Source: Candolleomyces eurysporus (Eukaryota; Basidiomycota; Agaricomycetes; Agaricales; Psathyrellaceae). Taken from it: DNA of 24,904 nucleotides. The notes below the pieces were generated by a model. It worked only from the letters and a program-made list of their open reading frames with translations. It made no database searches and had not been told where the DNA came from. The stretch spans positions 1-24,904 of the forward strand of contig JANBPK010001012.1 in assembly GCA_027579435.1 (NCBI GenBank), read 5' to 3'. Shown here in pieces: positions 10,682 to 19,746 of the stretch. Positions within the stretch are counted from its first letter, which is position 1, and each line of letters starts with the position of its first letter. Both the position numbers and the translations under genes were made by a program.

Positions 10682-11490
10682 TTACGCGATGCGCCGACGC
10701 TTTGATGGGCGCTCATGCTCAGAGAACCCTTCTCGAGACCTTTTGACGCCGCGAATATCGCAAGATAAATCTAGAAAACGGTTGAGCATCAGGGACGGAA
10801 AATCGGCCATGGAAACCTTACCTGTGAGGAGGTCGAGAGCCTCACACGAGTCTGCACTGGCTGAGCCACAATTTCGAGAAGCCTTGAGTAACTGAGGACA
10901 CAGTGAGAAAGACTGTAGGAGGATGTCGGGGAGCACGCACCTTATGCTGAGCAGCCGTCAACTCTTCCAGAAGAGTCTTTTCATGCCCGACTTCGACCTG
11001 TAAGTGGCGTTCGGCATCCCAAAATTTCATCAGCTCGTTTTTATGGTCAGCAAGTCGATCACGATAACCGGAGGCAAAGCGAGCTAAGGTCGAAAGTTGA
11101 TTTGCAACGCGACGACCAAGTGTATTGAGGCGCCTTGCTTTTTCCTCTGCCGATAATTCGAGGTGTTGCAATTCATCAGCAACAGCTTTGATCACGCTGT
11201 AAGAGACATGTCAAGGAAGGAAATCCATCAAATTCAACTTATACTCACTGTGCAACGGCTGCGCGGTCATCACGTTCGGTGGTGGGAACGATAGAGAAGG
11301 GTACGGTGCGGGTATCGCGGAAGTGGAGGAGGGTTCCTGAACGACACTTCAGAGGACAAGGCTGCTTTCGTAGAATGAGCTTGGTGAGGCACTCGGTGCA
11401 GAAGGTGTGACCGCAAACTATGCGTTTAGCAGGCCATTTCACTGGGTGCACCTGCTGGTAGCAAACGGCGCAGGATGGGATAGAAAACAT
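10682..11490 (-). CDS. RING-finger protein with coiled coil and C-terminal basic tail, 4 exons
   Basis: Minus-strand exons 11490-11249, 11196-10941, 10891-10822 and 10770-10682 join in phase, giving 218 residues. A C3HC4 RING occupies residues 7-49: Cys7, Cys10, Cys26, His28, Cys31, Cys34, Cys45, Cys49 (CAVC, CGHTFCTEC, CPLKC). The last pair spacing is CPxxC-like with one extra residue. RING domains usually act as E3 ubiquitin ligases by binding E2 enzymes; that role is inferred here. Residues ~85-160 form a Glu/Leu/Arg-rich coiled coil, suggesting oligomerisation. The tail KRSREGF..RPSKRRRIA resembles a nuclear localisation signal. The third intron (10821-10771) is 51 nt, divisible by three and stop-free, so retention would yield an in-frame isoform. 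The closest named family is uncertain. It lies just upstream of the transposase gene but looks like a host gene. Confidence 0.8.
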
Positions 11491-11733
11491 GCTGAATCGA
11501 GAGGAAGAGTTAGATGGGGATGGCCACAGAGGAAGTCGAGCTTAAATAGAGAAAAATGGACACACCAAACGAAGCGGAGGCAGAAACCAAAGAAAGAGAG
11601 TCAGCGTAAAGGTCTCCGAACTCTGGCCAAAGCGACAAACACTTAACTTTTGGAGATGAGATGACGCACAACACTCAAAGGAAGGCCAGCCAAAAATTTT
11701 GGAACCGAAAGGTGGATTGTAATTGCCGAAGGT

Positions 11734-11861
11734 GTGTCAAAGGTACGATGGTCAAGAAGCAGAGGCAGAGGGGTTGGGCAGCGAAGGACCAGAGGGCGTG
11801 TCAAAGGTATGATGGTCAAGACGCAGAGGGAGAGGGGGTAGGCAGCAAAAGACCATAGTAC
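11734..11861 (+). repeat. 64-bp tandem duplication, two copies
   Basis: GTGTCAAAGGTAYGATGG starts at 11734 and again at 11798, a period of 64 bp. The copies continue through GTCAAGAMGCAGAGG..GGCAGCRAARGACCA, with about eight differences over the compared length. The second copy ends near 11857. The divergence indicates an old duplication. No coding role is apparent. Confidence 0.75.
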
Positions 11862-12268
11862 ACGGATGACATACTACAATGAACGATGGGTCGACAAACG
11901 CGGATGGTGGCAGCGTTGATGCGATAGGGTGGTCGTGGTCGTGGTTAGAGAAACAGTCAAGACACCCGACGTCATGTCATCATCTACCCACGTGGGCTAT
12001 CTTCCAGCAGCTACCAGATTGGGACGAGCGGAAAACNTTTTTTCTTTTGCGAGCATTCCTCATTGAAAGTGTTGTCGGTCTTCGAACGCTATGCCTCGAA
12101 GAGAAAATTAAATAATGTATCTCAGTATTTTACCTTGATACAGTCCTGATGTCCCTTCTGAGGTTATCGCAGTGGCATAGAATAAGTGCCTGGAGGCATA
12201 ATAGCCGGCGCAAAGTGGCAATAGAAAGTCTTCTACGCCCATGTTTCTTTTGTAAACATTGAAAAGGC

Positions 12269-12301
12269 AACGGTCGAAACATAGAATCTATTTCGACCGT
12301 T
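12269..12301. repeat. Perfect 11-bp inverted repeat (hairpin)
   Basis: AACGGTCGAAA at 12269-12279 is the exact reverse complement of TTTCGACCGTT at 12291-12301, with an 11-nt loop. It could be a hairpin in an RNA, or palindromic ends from a former MITE. A related ACGGTCG word occurs shortly after, near 12325. Nothing links it to a known element. Confidence 0.6.
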
Positions 12302-12577
12302 CCTCCGGTGTATACATGATGGAAGTACGGTCGGGTCTTTTTTTTTTTTAATCGCCAGGGACACTTAGTTCAACCGCTCTTTTTCGGTCTTGTTTCGGCC
12401 GGCCACACAATGGGTGTCTCTCGTGATTACATGAACGGTCCATAGACAAAACACAGGCCAGTTTTTCCGCAGTATGTCCAGTGGTCCCAGAGTGATTACA
12501 CATCAGTCTCTCAGAGTCTGTCTAACACCTTGTGGCCACTATGGGAGCCGCGGATTAACCGCACCGGTCCTGCAGTG

Positions 12578-13271
12578 CCATGGCAATCGACTCAGCGAGC
12601 ACGCCAGGAACAGGCAAGGGATGCAATGGCCCTGGAACCTTTGTCGTGCGGTCTTTGAATCGTTGACACTCGTCACAAGATTTGAGATATAAGTTTTCCA
12701 GCTGAGTCTTCATCCCTGGCCAGTAGAAACTCTCGCACAACGCTTCGTACGATTTACGAAGACCGAAGTGACCCAAAGCATCGTGTGCGAGGTGGAAGAT
12801 GCGGCCATGCACCTGGGGAAGATGTGGTATCACCAAACGTTCCCCAATGAACCACAATCCATCGACTTCCTTTACTGAGGGCAGACTCTCGCGAACTCTA
12901 CAGAGGCGTTGACACCAGGGATCCGTCGAGTATCCTGCCTGAATAGTGTTCAGGAAGGCTTCGTCAATACCAGCAGCAAGTTTTCGGAGTCTAGGCTTGG
13001 TCGTCGTGGCGGAAACTGAGTGAACGTCACAATCCTCCCCCGAATGAGAGAAACCGTGGGCACCATCGGTGGGACAAAACGGCGCGGTATGCACAAGACA
13101 AACCATGAGATTGTCCTCCTCCTTCAAAGGACCAAGGAGGGAGTGTGCACGGTCCTGGGCAGAAACAGAGTCCTCGACGAACACTGTCCTGGAGAGCGCA
13201 TCAGCAGCCACGTTGCTGTCACCTTTGACATACACTATCCAACCATCGTACTGACACAGCAACTCCATCCA
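12578..13271 (-). pseudogene. E1 RNase H end and integrase zinc-binding domain, truncated
   Basis: This continues the reverse transcriptase frame after the stop at 13274-13272. It begins with WMELLCQYDGWIVYVKG and ADALSR, the standard end of gypsy RNase H, then a linker of about 100 residues. The integrase HHCC domain follows: HLAHDALGHFG, FYWPGM and SCDECQRFK. The catalytic core that should follow is absent: after LAESIAM the sequence loses resemblance to integrase and stops at 12555. The DDE residues are therefore missing and the protein cannot be a functional integrase. Confidence 0.82.
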
Positions 13272-15025
13272 TCACGCTTGACGTTGAGAAATCTCCTTCT
13301 GAGAATTGAAAAACTCCAGAGTTTTGTGGTCAGTATATATGTAGAACGGCATGCCCAGCAAATCTGAGCGCCAACGTTTTAGCGCCCGGACAATCGCGAG
13401 CATCTCTTTGTCGTGAACCGGGTAACGCTTTTCCGCGGCGTTCAGCACCTTCGAGTCAAATGCAACCGGACGTGCTGACTCCCAGGAAGGTCCATAGGAG
13501 AGGACGGCACCAGTAGCGACGTTACTAGCATCCATTGTAACAAACATCTTATTCTCACCGGGATTCTCATGGTCAATGAAAGTCAGGCAATCCGTGCTAA
13601 CGACCGGGGCCTTGATCACATCGAAAGCGCGTTGATATTCAGCGGTCCATTCGGGAAACTGCGCTTTATAGTCGCTCGAAGTAAGAGGATCTAGCACTGA
13701 AGTGTGCATCGCGAGGGAAGGTAAAAACGCAGACAGGTAGCGTGCGAGCCCAAGGAATGCACGTACATCCTTGACAGAGCGCGGAACTGGCCAGTTCACC
13801 ACCTTATCAATCTTTGACTTATCCGCATGAATGCCATCGCGATCGATTCGATGACCGAGGAAGTCAATCGAGGCAGAGATGATCACAGATTTTTTCGGAT
13901 TCAGGTACAAACCATTCGCCCGACATGCGTCGAGCAATTTTTGGACAACAACACCATGAGCACTAACCGAATCCGACCAACCGATGCAGTCGTCGACGAA
14001 CACATGGCAAATGCGCCAAATGTGGTCCTTTAAGGCAGTCGTCATCCGTCGCTGATGAATACTGGGTGCATTCTTGAAGCCCATGGGCATCACCACCCAC
14101 TCGAACGCTCCGACAGGCGTATTCATTGCGAACAAATGGCAATCGTCTGGATGAACGCGAGTCTGGAAAAACGAATTTGTCATATCAAACTTGCACCAAA
14201 AACGCGCTCTACTACAATCTGAAAATATATCCGGAATATTCGGTAGTGGGTATGAATCGGGTACAACATTCCCATTGAGTTTCCAGTAGTCCACTACCAG
14301 GCGGGGATCAGCATTTGGATCAGCCTTTGGTACCAAGAATGCGGGAGATGAATGCTGAGCGGCAGAGGGAACTATACAGCCAGCGGCAACATGCTCATTA
14401 ATCAGCTTAGTCCACGCCTGTCTGTACTTATGAGGCGAGGGATAAGAACGAGAATCCAACTTTACATCTGTGTCCATCAACCGAACCCGACAGAAGTCGT
14501 GCTCTGGCAGCGCATCAACGTGAGGAACTGGTCCAAAGACATCGGCGTACTCTGCCTTTATTTCCATGGTAAGTCTGTCCATCTCCACCTGTTCATTGAG
14601 GTCTGTGATTCTGGCGGCCATAGCAGCAACAATACCTTCCTGAAGGTCGGGAAATACCCTTCCCCCATCTGTTTGACAAGGGGCCAAAACTAGGTTGCAC
14701 TTCCATAAGGTCGCCTCTAGTTCACGAAGCATGTCGCGGAAGTTACGCTTCAATTCACAAAGGGACAAACGAGTGACAGGCTTCGTACGGGCAGTCCTGG
14801 CAAACTGAGCTGTCGTTGGGTTCAAGAGATCTAACCCTGTATTCTTTACACATGTGGTTCGCTTCTCAAAGTCCATCACGATACGATTTGAGGTGAGCCA
14901 CGGCAAGCCTAATATTACATCACGGTCATCTATCAGACTGGGCACCACTACAGCGGTACAGGAACGGGAAGACCACTGATTATCTACCGAAGACAACACT
15001 AAAGAAACACCAGAGCGATAAACAA
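13272..15025 (-). pseudogene. E1 reverse transcriptase / RNase H (pol), one nonsense codon
   Basis: Open from the N at 15026 down to a TGA at 13274-13272. After the end of the protease region (DVILGLPWLTSNRIVMDFE) come the RT blocks: SSPAFLVPKADP, LVVDYWKLNG, FWCKFDMTNSFFQTRVHPDD, AFEWVVMPMGFKNAP and the catalytic FVDDCIGWSD (a YXDD variant). These are followed by LGHRIDRDGI, VRAFLGLARY, and RNase H FVTMDASNVATGAVLS, HDKEMLAIVRAL and YTDHKTLEFF. The reading then hits TGA exactly where related elements have Arg (RQA-stop-WMELL), so a CGA-to-TGA transition is likely. Deleting the N at 15026 makes this frame continuous with the protease frame upstream. The function would be reverse transcription of the element RNA in cytoplasmic particles. 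Confidence 0.88.
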
Positions 15026-15822
15026 NTTTTTTTCTTTTTCTTGAGAAGGGAGGCAGAGTCAGGAATTTCGGGTAACGCAACGTTGATGCAGATGGGTTTA
15101 GGGAGGGCTGTGATAGGAAGACCAGAGCGTTCAACGAATCCTTCACTAACAAGCACCAATTGTGAGCCACCATCCAAGAGACAATCAGCAGGAAAGGAAG
15201 GGATGTCGTCGATGTCTGAGACAAGTGCAGACCAATGCCAAGCAGGCAAAGAAAAGGGAACGACAGGAGGACTCACGTCAGAACCAGAGTCGTAGTTGAC
15301 TGCGTCGGCCAACGCGGCGACGTTCACCTCTTCTACGTCGCTATCGACCTCCTCGATAGTGGCAGCCGCGACCGACTTCCCATTGTTCGCCTTCGATTTG
15401 GCCTTGAAAATCTTGCCGTTCTTCGCGGCTTGAGCTTGAGCGTGATTGATCGTCAACGTTTCGTACTTGGAACCATCAGGGTAACCGATGGTGCAGTCGT
15501 TGCTTCGATGGTCGGTGTAGAACTGGCGGCAGGAGTAGCAGCCGTCGTGCTCGTTCAATAACTGACGTTCGGTTTGAGTAAGAGTAGGCGGGCGGGGACG
15601 CGAGTTATCTTTAAACTTGGATGAGGAAGAGGAACCGTTAGAGTGGGACTTGTGACCTGAGACGGAATGTCCTTCGTTGTCTTTTCGCAAGCTACGATAG
15701 AAGGCAGCATCGGTCTGAATAGAGCGATCTTCGGTAGTTAAGGCATCCTTCCACTCCTTGAGCGTCTTGAGCGAACTGATGCGTTGATACGACCGCGTTT
15801 GTTTTAGCGAATATAAGTTCAA
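15026..15822 (-). pseudogene. E1 gag C-terminus (zinc knuckle) and protease N-terminal part
   Basis: The minus-strand frame contains a gag-like helix (SLKTLKEWKDALTTEDRS), a basic Ser-rich stretch, and a divergent zinc knuckle, CYSCRQFYTDHRSNDC (C-x2-C-x6-H-x4-C). An acidic linker follows, then the protease start CLLDGGSQLVLVSEGFVE. The usual D-S/T-G catalytic triplet reads D-G-G here. The frame reaches an A-run with an N at 15026, and removing the N joins it to the reverse transcriptase frame. The first dozen residues (about 15790-15822) probably belong to the inserted E2 LTR rather than gag, so the true gag start is lost. Confidence 0.75.
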
Positions 15823-17055
15823 TTTTCGCGATAATAAACTATAAAGTTGACGCGGTCTGAGTCTCTAAGTACAAGAATGACTACGCTATCGATAAGGTTC
15901 ACGCGGCTTGGAGGGGAAAGAGTTAGTACTACGACTCTAGGGACACGAGAGTTGAAGCTACTCGAGGCTGTCAACTTGAAGCCGCCCCAGTTGTATTATA
16001 CCCTGACCAGGAGAAGCCACCTTAGTTGACGCCGTGCTAAAAGTCAGGCGGCTCGACTGAAGCGGCTTGAGAAAAGTCATATACCTTTACAACGCAACTG
16101 TCAGGACTCTCAGGCGGCACTACCAGAGAAGTTCAGAAATCAGGCGGCTTCATATTCATCGAGTACAAGTGCTGGAGTGGCACGAGTGGTCTTTCGAAAC
16201 GACGAAGTCCATGGCTGGTGGCGCGGCTGGGTGGCTGTGATAAGCTCCGACGCGGCGCGAGGAACTGAAGCGGCTCGAGTCCTGAGTCAAGGGAATGACC
16301 AGACCGACCGTTGGCATCGGGTGAAAAGGTGCAGGTGATGCCGGGTGAGGCGACCGTACCTGTCCAAGCGGCTTGAGACTAGCAACGAGAGTAGGGGACG
16401 CGGAGCAAGGATGCCCGTCCACTCTCGATCATCAGTCGGCATCTCACGCGGCTTCACCAGAAAGGAAATGGTGATCTAAATTTGGCGTTCAGAGGCGCGC
16501 CTGACTCGCGCGGCTACAATCTTGGCGCGGCCTCTACCAATACCCGGTTCTATTTTCTCTTTATCTTTTGCTTGGACTCTTATTATTGGCTATGACTTGT
16601 CTATCACATGTGTCTGTCTATCTAATTTTACGCGGCTCGAAGTAGTATATATACACGCTAACTACTGATTCGAGCGGCATCATCGTATCATTGTTGTTTT
16701 ATCTTTACTTGCGTTTTATCGACGAATCTATCGAGCTTTTCTGCTTATATTTCACACGGCGTGAACTATCAGTTTTATCTTGGAACTTAGGAACTTAAGC
16801 AGTCAATAAGGCTTGACTACTTGGGAATAGGAATCTCACTAGTTGTGCATTAGGGTACTTCTAGTTCAGTGGAGTGTATCAAAGAGAGAACAAGAGAACT
16901 TAGTATTCTTAATTCACTCTATAACCCCCACAAACTCGCACTTTGACTTTCGTGCGGCCTGACTCTCACACCGCGTGACTACACACAGCTTGTATACAGG
17001 TTGTGGTTGGTGTTTTGTGTGTGTGTTTCTGAGCTCGGCAGCACCGATCTCATCA
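15785..17055 (+). repeat. E2 5' LTR (left edge approximate)
   Basis: The right edge is placed at CTCATCA (17055), two bases before the candidate PBS and matching the CACTTCA end of the related fragment at 1-307. If termini are TGA..TCA, the left edge is TGATACGACC at 15785; another TGA at 15844 is possible. The length is then about 1.2-1.27 kb, long for a fungal gypsy LTR. A TATATATA box at 16646-16653 probably serves the promoter, with R starting some 30 bp later. The region upstream of the TATA box is studded with GCGGC-cored words, mostly in one orientation. No protein-coding frame is convincing here. Confidence 0.7.
16646..16653 (+). promoter_or_regulatory. Candidate TATA box of the E2 LTR promoter
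   Basis: TATATATA lies about 400 bp before the LTR end and just upstream of the segment conserved between this LTR and the fragment at 1-307. That conserved part would be transcribed R-U5, so a start site about 25-35 bp downstream would make sense. Position and sequence are seen; promoter use is inferred. Confidence 0.45.
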
Positions 17056-17057
17056 TT

Positions 17058-17075
17058 TGGAGCCCACCGCGAGGG
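17058..17075 (+). other. Candidate primer binding site of E2
   Basis: TGGAGCCCACCGCGAGGG begins two bases after the LTR end and starts with TGG, complementary to the CCA end of a tRNA, as expected for a gypsy-type PBS. The cognate tRNA was not identified; the base after TGG would pair with a discriminator U, which is less common. Confidence 0.5.
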
Positions 17076-17106
17076 GGGTGAATATTTGGTTTTCATCTCT
17101 CTTTAG

Positions 17107-19026
17107 GAAGCGAGGGTTTCTGGTTCGCAAAAGAGCGAACGGAATTCGAACTCGTACAAGACGTCTTATTTCACGAGACCAGGCTCAACACCAGAAGACT
17201 ATCTGGCTGAGGAAGTATCTCGCAGAATAGAGGAAACTCGTCAGACAACTGAACGAGCACAGAGTGTTGGAAGGAACACTCGCAACTCAAGGGACGCAGG
17301 AACCGTAGTTGTCAATAGTTATTTGCCAACTCGACGCCCCACTGCACGAAGGACTGTTAGGAGACAGACTTCGGACTCAGACTTAGGAGAATCAAACTTT
17401 CATACCGCTCAAGAAGAACAAATCGAAGAGGCACTAAACTCTTCGATTCTCAAAGGCGAAGAAAGTACTTTAGACTTAACTAGCTTTCTTAATCAAATGG
17501 CTAGAGGAGGAGCGCAAGGGAGTCGCGCAGGCAGTGAGGCGGAGGGACCCACTGCGCCTAGGAGGCCGGTTAAAAGCATGCCGGCTGCGTATAGTGGCAA
17601 ACACCCGAACTACGATTCCAAGGATCCGTCTACCGCGACGAGGTTCTTTGACGGAGTAGCCCTTGCTGCGGAAACGGCGGGACTCAAGGGGCACGACGAG
17701 GAAATCGTCAAGAATGCTCTGAGTTACTTGGACTCTCAGACCGCTCGAAAATGGGGACTGTTGAAAGGAGGACATGATCCGTACGACTTCGAGCTTTGGA
17801 GGAAGTCGGTCATGCAGATTTTGCCCAAGTCATCGAGGTATGATCTTGGATCTATGGCTCGCTTGGAGGATATTTGTCGCGATGCCAAGAAGCGTCCTAT
17901 TGGAAGGGATGAGAAAGCAGCCTACTACGAGTTTGCCTTAGGTTTCAAGGCTGAAGCTGATCCGCTGCTCGAGTCGGGCATAATCGCCAACAGGGATTTG
18001 GTGGTTAAGTTCTTAGGCGGCTTGAAACCTAGCTTCAGAGACGCCTTGAACGAACGTCTTTCTCGTCAAGGACCTCCTGAGGGTGCTGAAGAGGCGCCGC
18101 GCGACGAAGAGGATCCTTATACGCTGGATGTTGTCATATCCACTGCGACCGCTATGGTAGACGTAGCAGCGGTTGGACCTTTCGGGGCCGTCGCTAGTGC
18201 GGAAGAGGACGCTGAGTACTCGCGAAGTTCTACTTCACGCGGCTCGACTGACAGGAAAGACCCGGACGGTCTCAAGGACCTGAAAGTCAAGCAGGAGTCT
18301 ATGACCGAGGACATGGCGAGAGTCTTCACGACGCTCGACCAAGTTGCCAAGTTGGTTACTAAACTGACTACTCAGTTCGATACCTTCTCTACTACCATTA
18401 AGGCGACGTCGAACGGTGCTTCGGTGGGAACACTTAATAGGTATCCGCCTCCAGCGGCAGGACAGCGGCCGGGAATGTATCCTCGACCGGCGGGAGCAAC
18501 CTTCAATTGCTGGTATTGTGGGCAACCAACCCATACCATTTCCCAGTGTCCCCAAGTTAGGATTGATATCGAGAAAGGGCGTATTACTCAGCGAGGTAGT
18601 ACTATCTATTGCAAAGGAACCATGATGACTAGGGAGTCACCGGATAACGCTACCATGAAAGACAGGGTGGATAAGGCTTGGAAGGCGCCCACGCAGGCTG
18701 ACCTCAACTTACTTGAGGAATATCCCGCGACGGAGGAAGAGGCCTTCGAGGTGCTCTACCAGCATCAGGAAGAGCAGGTGGCTCACTCGGTCTTGAATCA
18801 GTCTTTAGACCAGATGCGAAGGGATCAACAATCCTTCCTCAACAAGCTTGTAAATCAACTCAAGCCGGCCCAACAAGGAGTGGCTCCAGTTGCTGAGGTA
18901 CAGAGGGAACCCACGACGCGAGAAGTCTTCGAACAGTTGGTAGGACTGTCTAAGCGGCTCGAGAGCATGGAGCAAAACCAACTCCAGACTCGTCGAGCGG
19001 CGGCAGCCAACCAGGAGGATTTTTGA
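17107..19026 (+). CDS. E2 Gag polyprotein with CCHC zinc knuckle (start codon unclear)
   Basis: The frame is open from 17107 (after TAG at 17104) to TGA at 19024-19026. It has no ATG before 17497, although the upstream part reads like protein (RPGSTPEDYLAEEVSRRIEE). Start options are ATG 17497, a non-AUG start, or splicing to an acceptor at CTCTCTTTAG/17106. The capsid-like region includes YSGKHPNYDSKDPSTATRFF, AETAGLKGHDEEIVKNALSY and a helical C-terminal half. An acidic/basic linker with a coiled coil precedes the nucleocapsid knuckle CWYCGQPTHTISQC (C-x2-C-x4-H-x4-C) near 18505-18550. The last ~120 residues are Gln/Glu-rich. Gag forms the particle and packages element RNA. It ends in GAT TTT TGA, overlapping the next frame by -1. 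Confidence 0.82.
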   Translation, partial: EARVSGSQKSERNSNSYKTSYFTRPGSTPEDYLAEEVSRRIEETRQTTERAQSVGRNTRNSRDAGTVVVNSYLPTRRPTARRTVRRQTSDSDLGESNFHTAQEEQIEEALNSSILKGEESTLDLTSFLNQMARGGAQGSRAGSEAEGPTAPRRPVKSMPAAYSGKHPNYDSKDPSTATRFFDGVALAAETAGLKGHDEEIVKNALSYLDSQTARKWGLLKGGHDPYDFELWRKSVMQILPKSSRYDLGSMARLEDICRDAKKRPIGRDEKAAYYEFALGFKAEADPLLESGIIANRDLVVKFLGGLKPSFRDALNERLSRQGPPEGAEEAPRDEEDPYTLDVVISTATAMVDVAAVGPFGAVASAEEDAEYSRSSTSRGSTDRKDPDGLKDLKVKQESMTEDMARVFTTLDQVAKLVTKLTTQFDTFSTTIKATSNGASVGTLNRYPPPAAGQRPGMYPRPAGATFNCWYCGQPTHTISQCPQVRIDIEKGRITQRGSTIYCKGTMMTRESPDNATMKDRVDKAWKAPTQADLNLLEEYPATEEEAFEVLYQHQEEQVAHSVLNQSLDQMRRDQQSFLNKLVNQLKPAQQGVAPVAEVQREPTTREVFEQLVGLSKRLESMEQNQLQTRRAAAANQEDF

Positions 19027-19580
19027 GAGGCCCGGCGAAGGAAAGAACCCCGGCCTCCTCAAAGCGCGTTGACAAGGAACGGGGTAACTCTCTGGAGGGC
19101 CAGACAAGCAAGGTCAACGACATTCAGAAAATACAAAATACCAAAAATACTTTAGGACCTAGTGGTTTGGAAATTGTGGAACCCGTGCGGCGCCCTTTGC
19201 CGTATGTGGAGGTTCCCGCACTTAGGACGAAGCCAATCTCTGGCGGCAAGGCGCCGGCGCTTGAAAAGACGCCCGTGGCCAAAGGGACTCTAGACCTCAA
19301 GAAGGCTCGGAAAGACTTGGTGATTAGCATTATTAGGGAGATTTTCTCTCTGCCTCATCCGGTTAGGTTTGCCGACCTTCTAAAGATGTCACCTATAGCT
19401 AAACAAGCAGCTTCAGAAATGCTTAGACAAAATAGGATTCTTAGGACCAAGGAAGGCTTGGTCACCAACGTACAGGAAGCATGCTATGAGGACTTAATGG
19501 AAGTGAATAGCCAGTTGGGATTGGATCCTGGAACGCTGCTCGACGATATAGAGAGTATCTATTCTCAGATGGCTGAGTAA
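19023..19580 (+). CDS. E2 gag-pro linker ORF, upstream part of the protease region
   Basis: This frame lies -1 to gag, overlaps its stop, and has no ATG at its start, so it is probably reached by frameshifting or an upstream lesion. It encodes about 185 residues: a basic Lys/Pro-rich start, then a helical block LVISIIREIFSLPHPVRF, ADLLKMSPIAKQAASEML. A helix-turn block of this kind sits upstream of the protease in other mushroom gypsy elements (possibly the family called DUF4100; from memory, not checked). It ends at TAA 19578-19580 after SQMAE. Beyond the TAA the same frame stays open to the N at 19746, reading acidic sequence (EEVSEEAARNEQEVVEVLLQ). If the N is dropped, it enters the protease frame. 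The TAA thus looks like either a nonsense mutation or a readthrough site. Confidence 0.65.
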   Translation: MRGPAKERTPASSKRVDKERGNSLEGQTSKVNDIQKIQNTKNTLGPSGLEIVEPVRRPLPYVEVPALRTKPISGGKAPALEKTPVAKGTLDLKKARKDLVISIIREIFSLPHPVRFADLLKMSPIAKQAASEMLRQNRILRTKEGLVTNVQEACYEDLMEVNSQLGLDPGTLLDDIESIYSQMAE

Positions 19581-19746
19581 AGTTCGAGCGGCTCCGGAAG
19601 ACCTCCCACTCGCGCCGCTTCGGTAGAAGAAGTATCTGAAGAGGCGGCTCGGAACGAGCAAGAAGTCGTAGAGGTGTTGCTGCAAGACTTACCTATGCCG
19701 GACTTTTATTCTTCGGACGGCGTAGGAGAAGTTCCTCGAGGGGGGN

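Larger units (their letters stand above)
11491..12577. other. About 1.1 kb without a recognisable gene
   Basis: This interval separates the RING start codon from the broken end of the E1 integrase. The first part should be the RING promoter. It contains a 64-bp tandem duplication (11734-11861), a perfect 11-bp hairpin (12269-12301), an N at 12037 next to a T-run, and a T-run near 12340-12350. Open frames here are short and lack splice-compatible neighbours. The stretch 12360-12577 adjoins the E1 break and may be host DNA or another degraded repeat. Confidence 0.5.
12578..15790 (-). mobile_element. E1: truncated Ty3/gypsy retrotransposon fragment
   Basis: Read right to left, the fragment holds the gag C-terminus with a zinc knuckle, protease, reverse transcriptase, RNase H and the integrase HHCC domain. 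Recognisable integrase sequence stops at about 12578, just after a SIAM block where the catalytic core should begin, so the rest of integrase and the 3' LTR are missing on this side. On the right, gag is interrupted near 15785-15850 by the LTR of E2, so the missing 5' part of E1 may lie beyond the window. Apart from one stop codon and an N at 15026 the pol frame is open, so the element is not very old. Confidence 0.85.

Noticed and set aside
11661..11858. Short open frame across the 64-bp tandem repeat
   Set aside because: It is produced by the repeat itself; there is no start context, splice partner or recognisable product.
16156..16422. Minus-strand open frame of 88 codons inside the E2 LTR
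   Set aside because: Low-complexity composition, no splice partners, and it lies in LTR sequence rich in the GCGGC word; probably chance.
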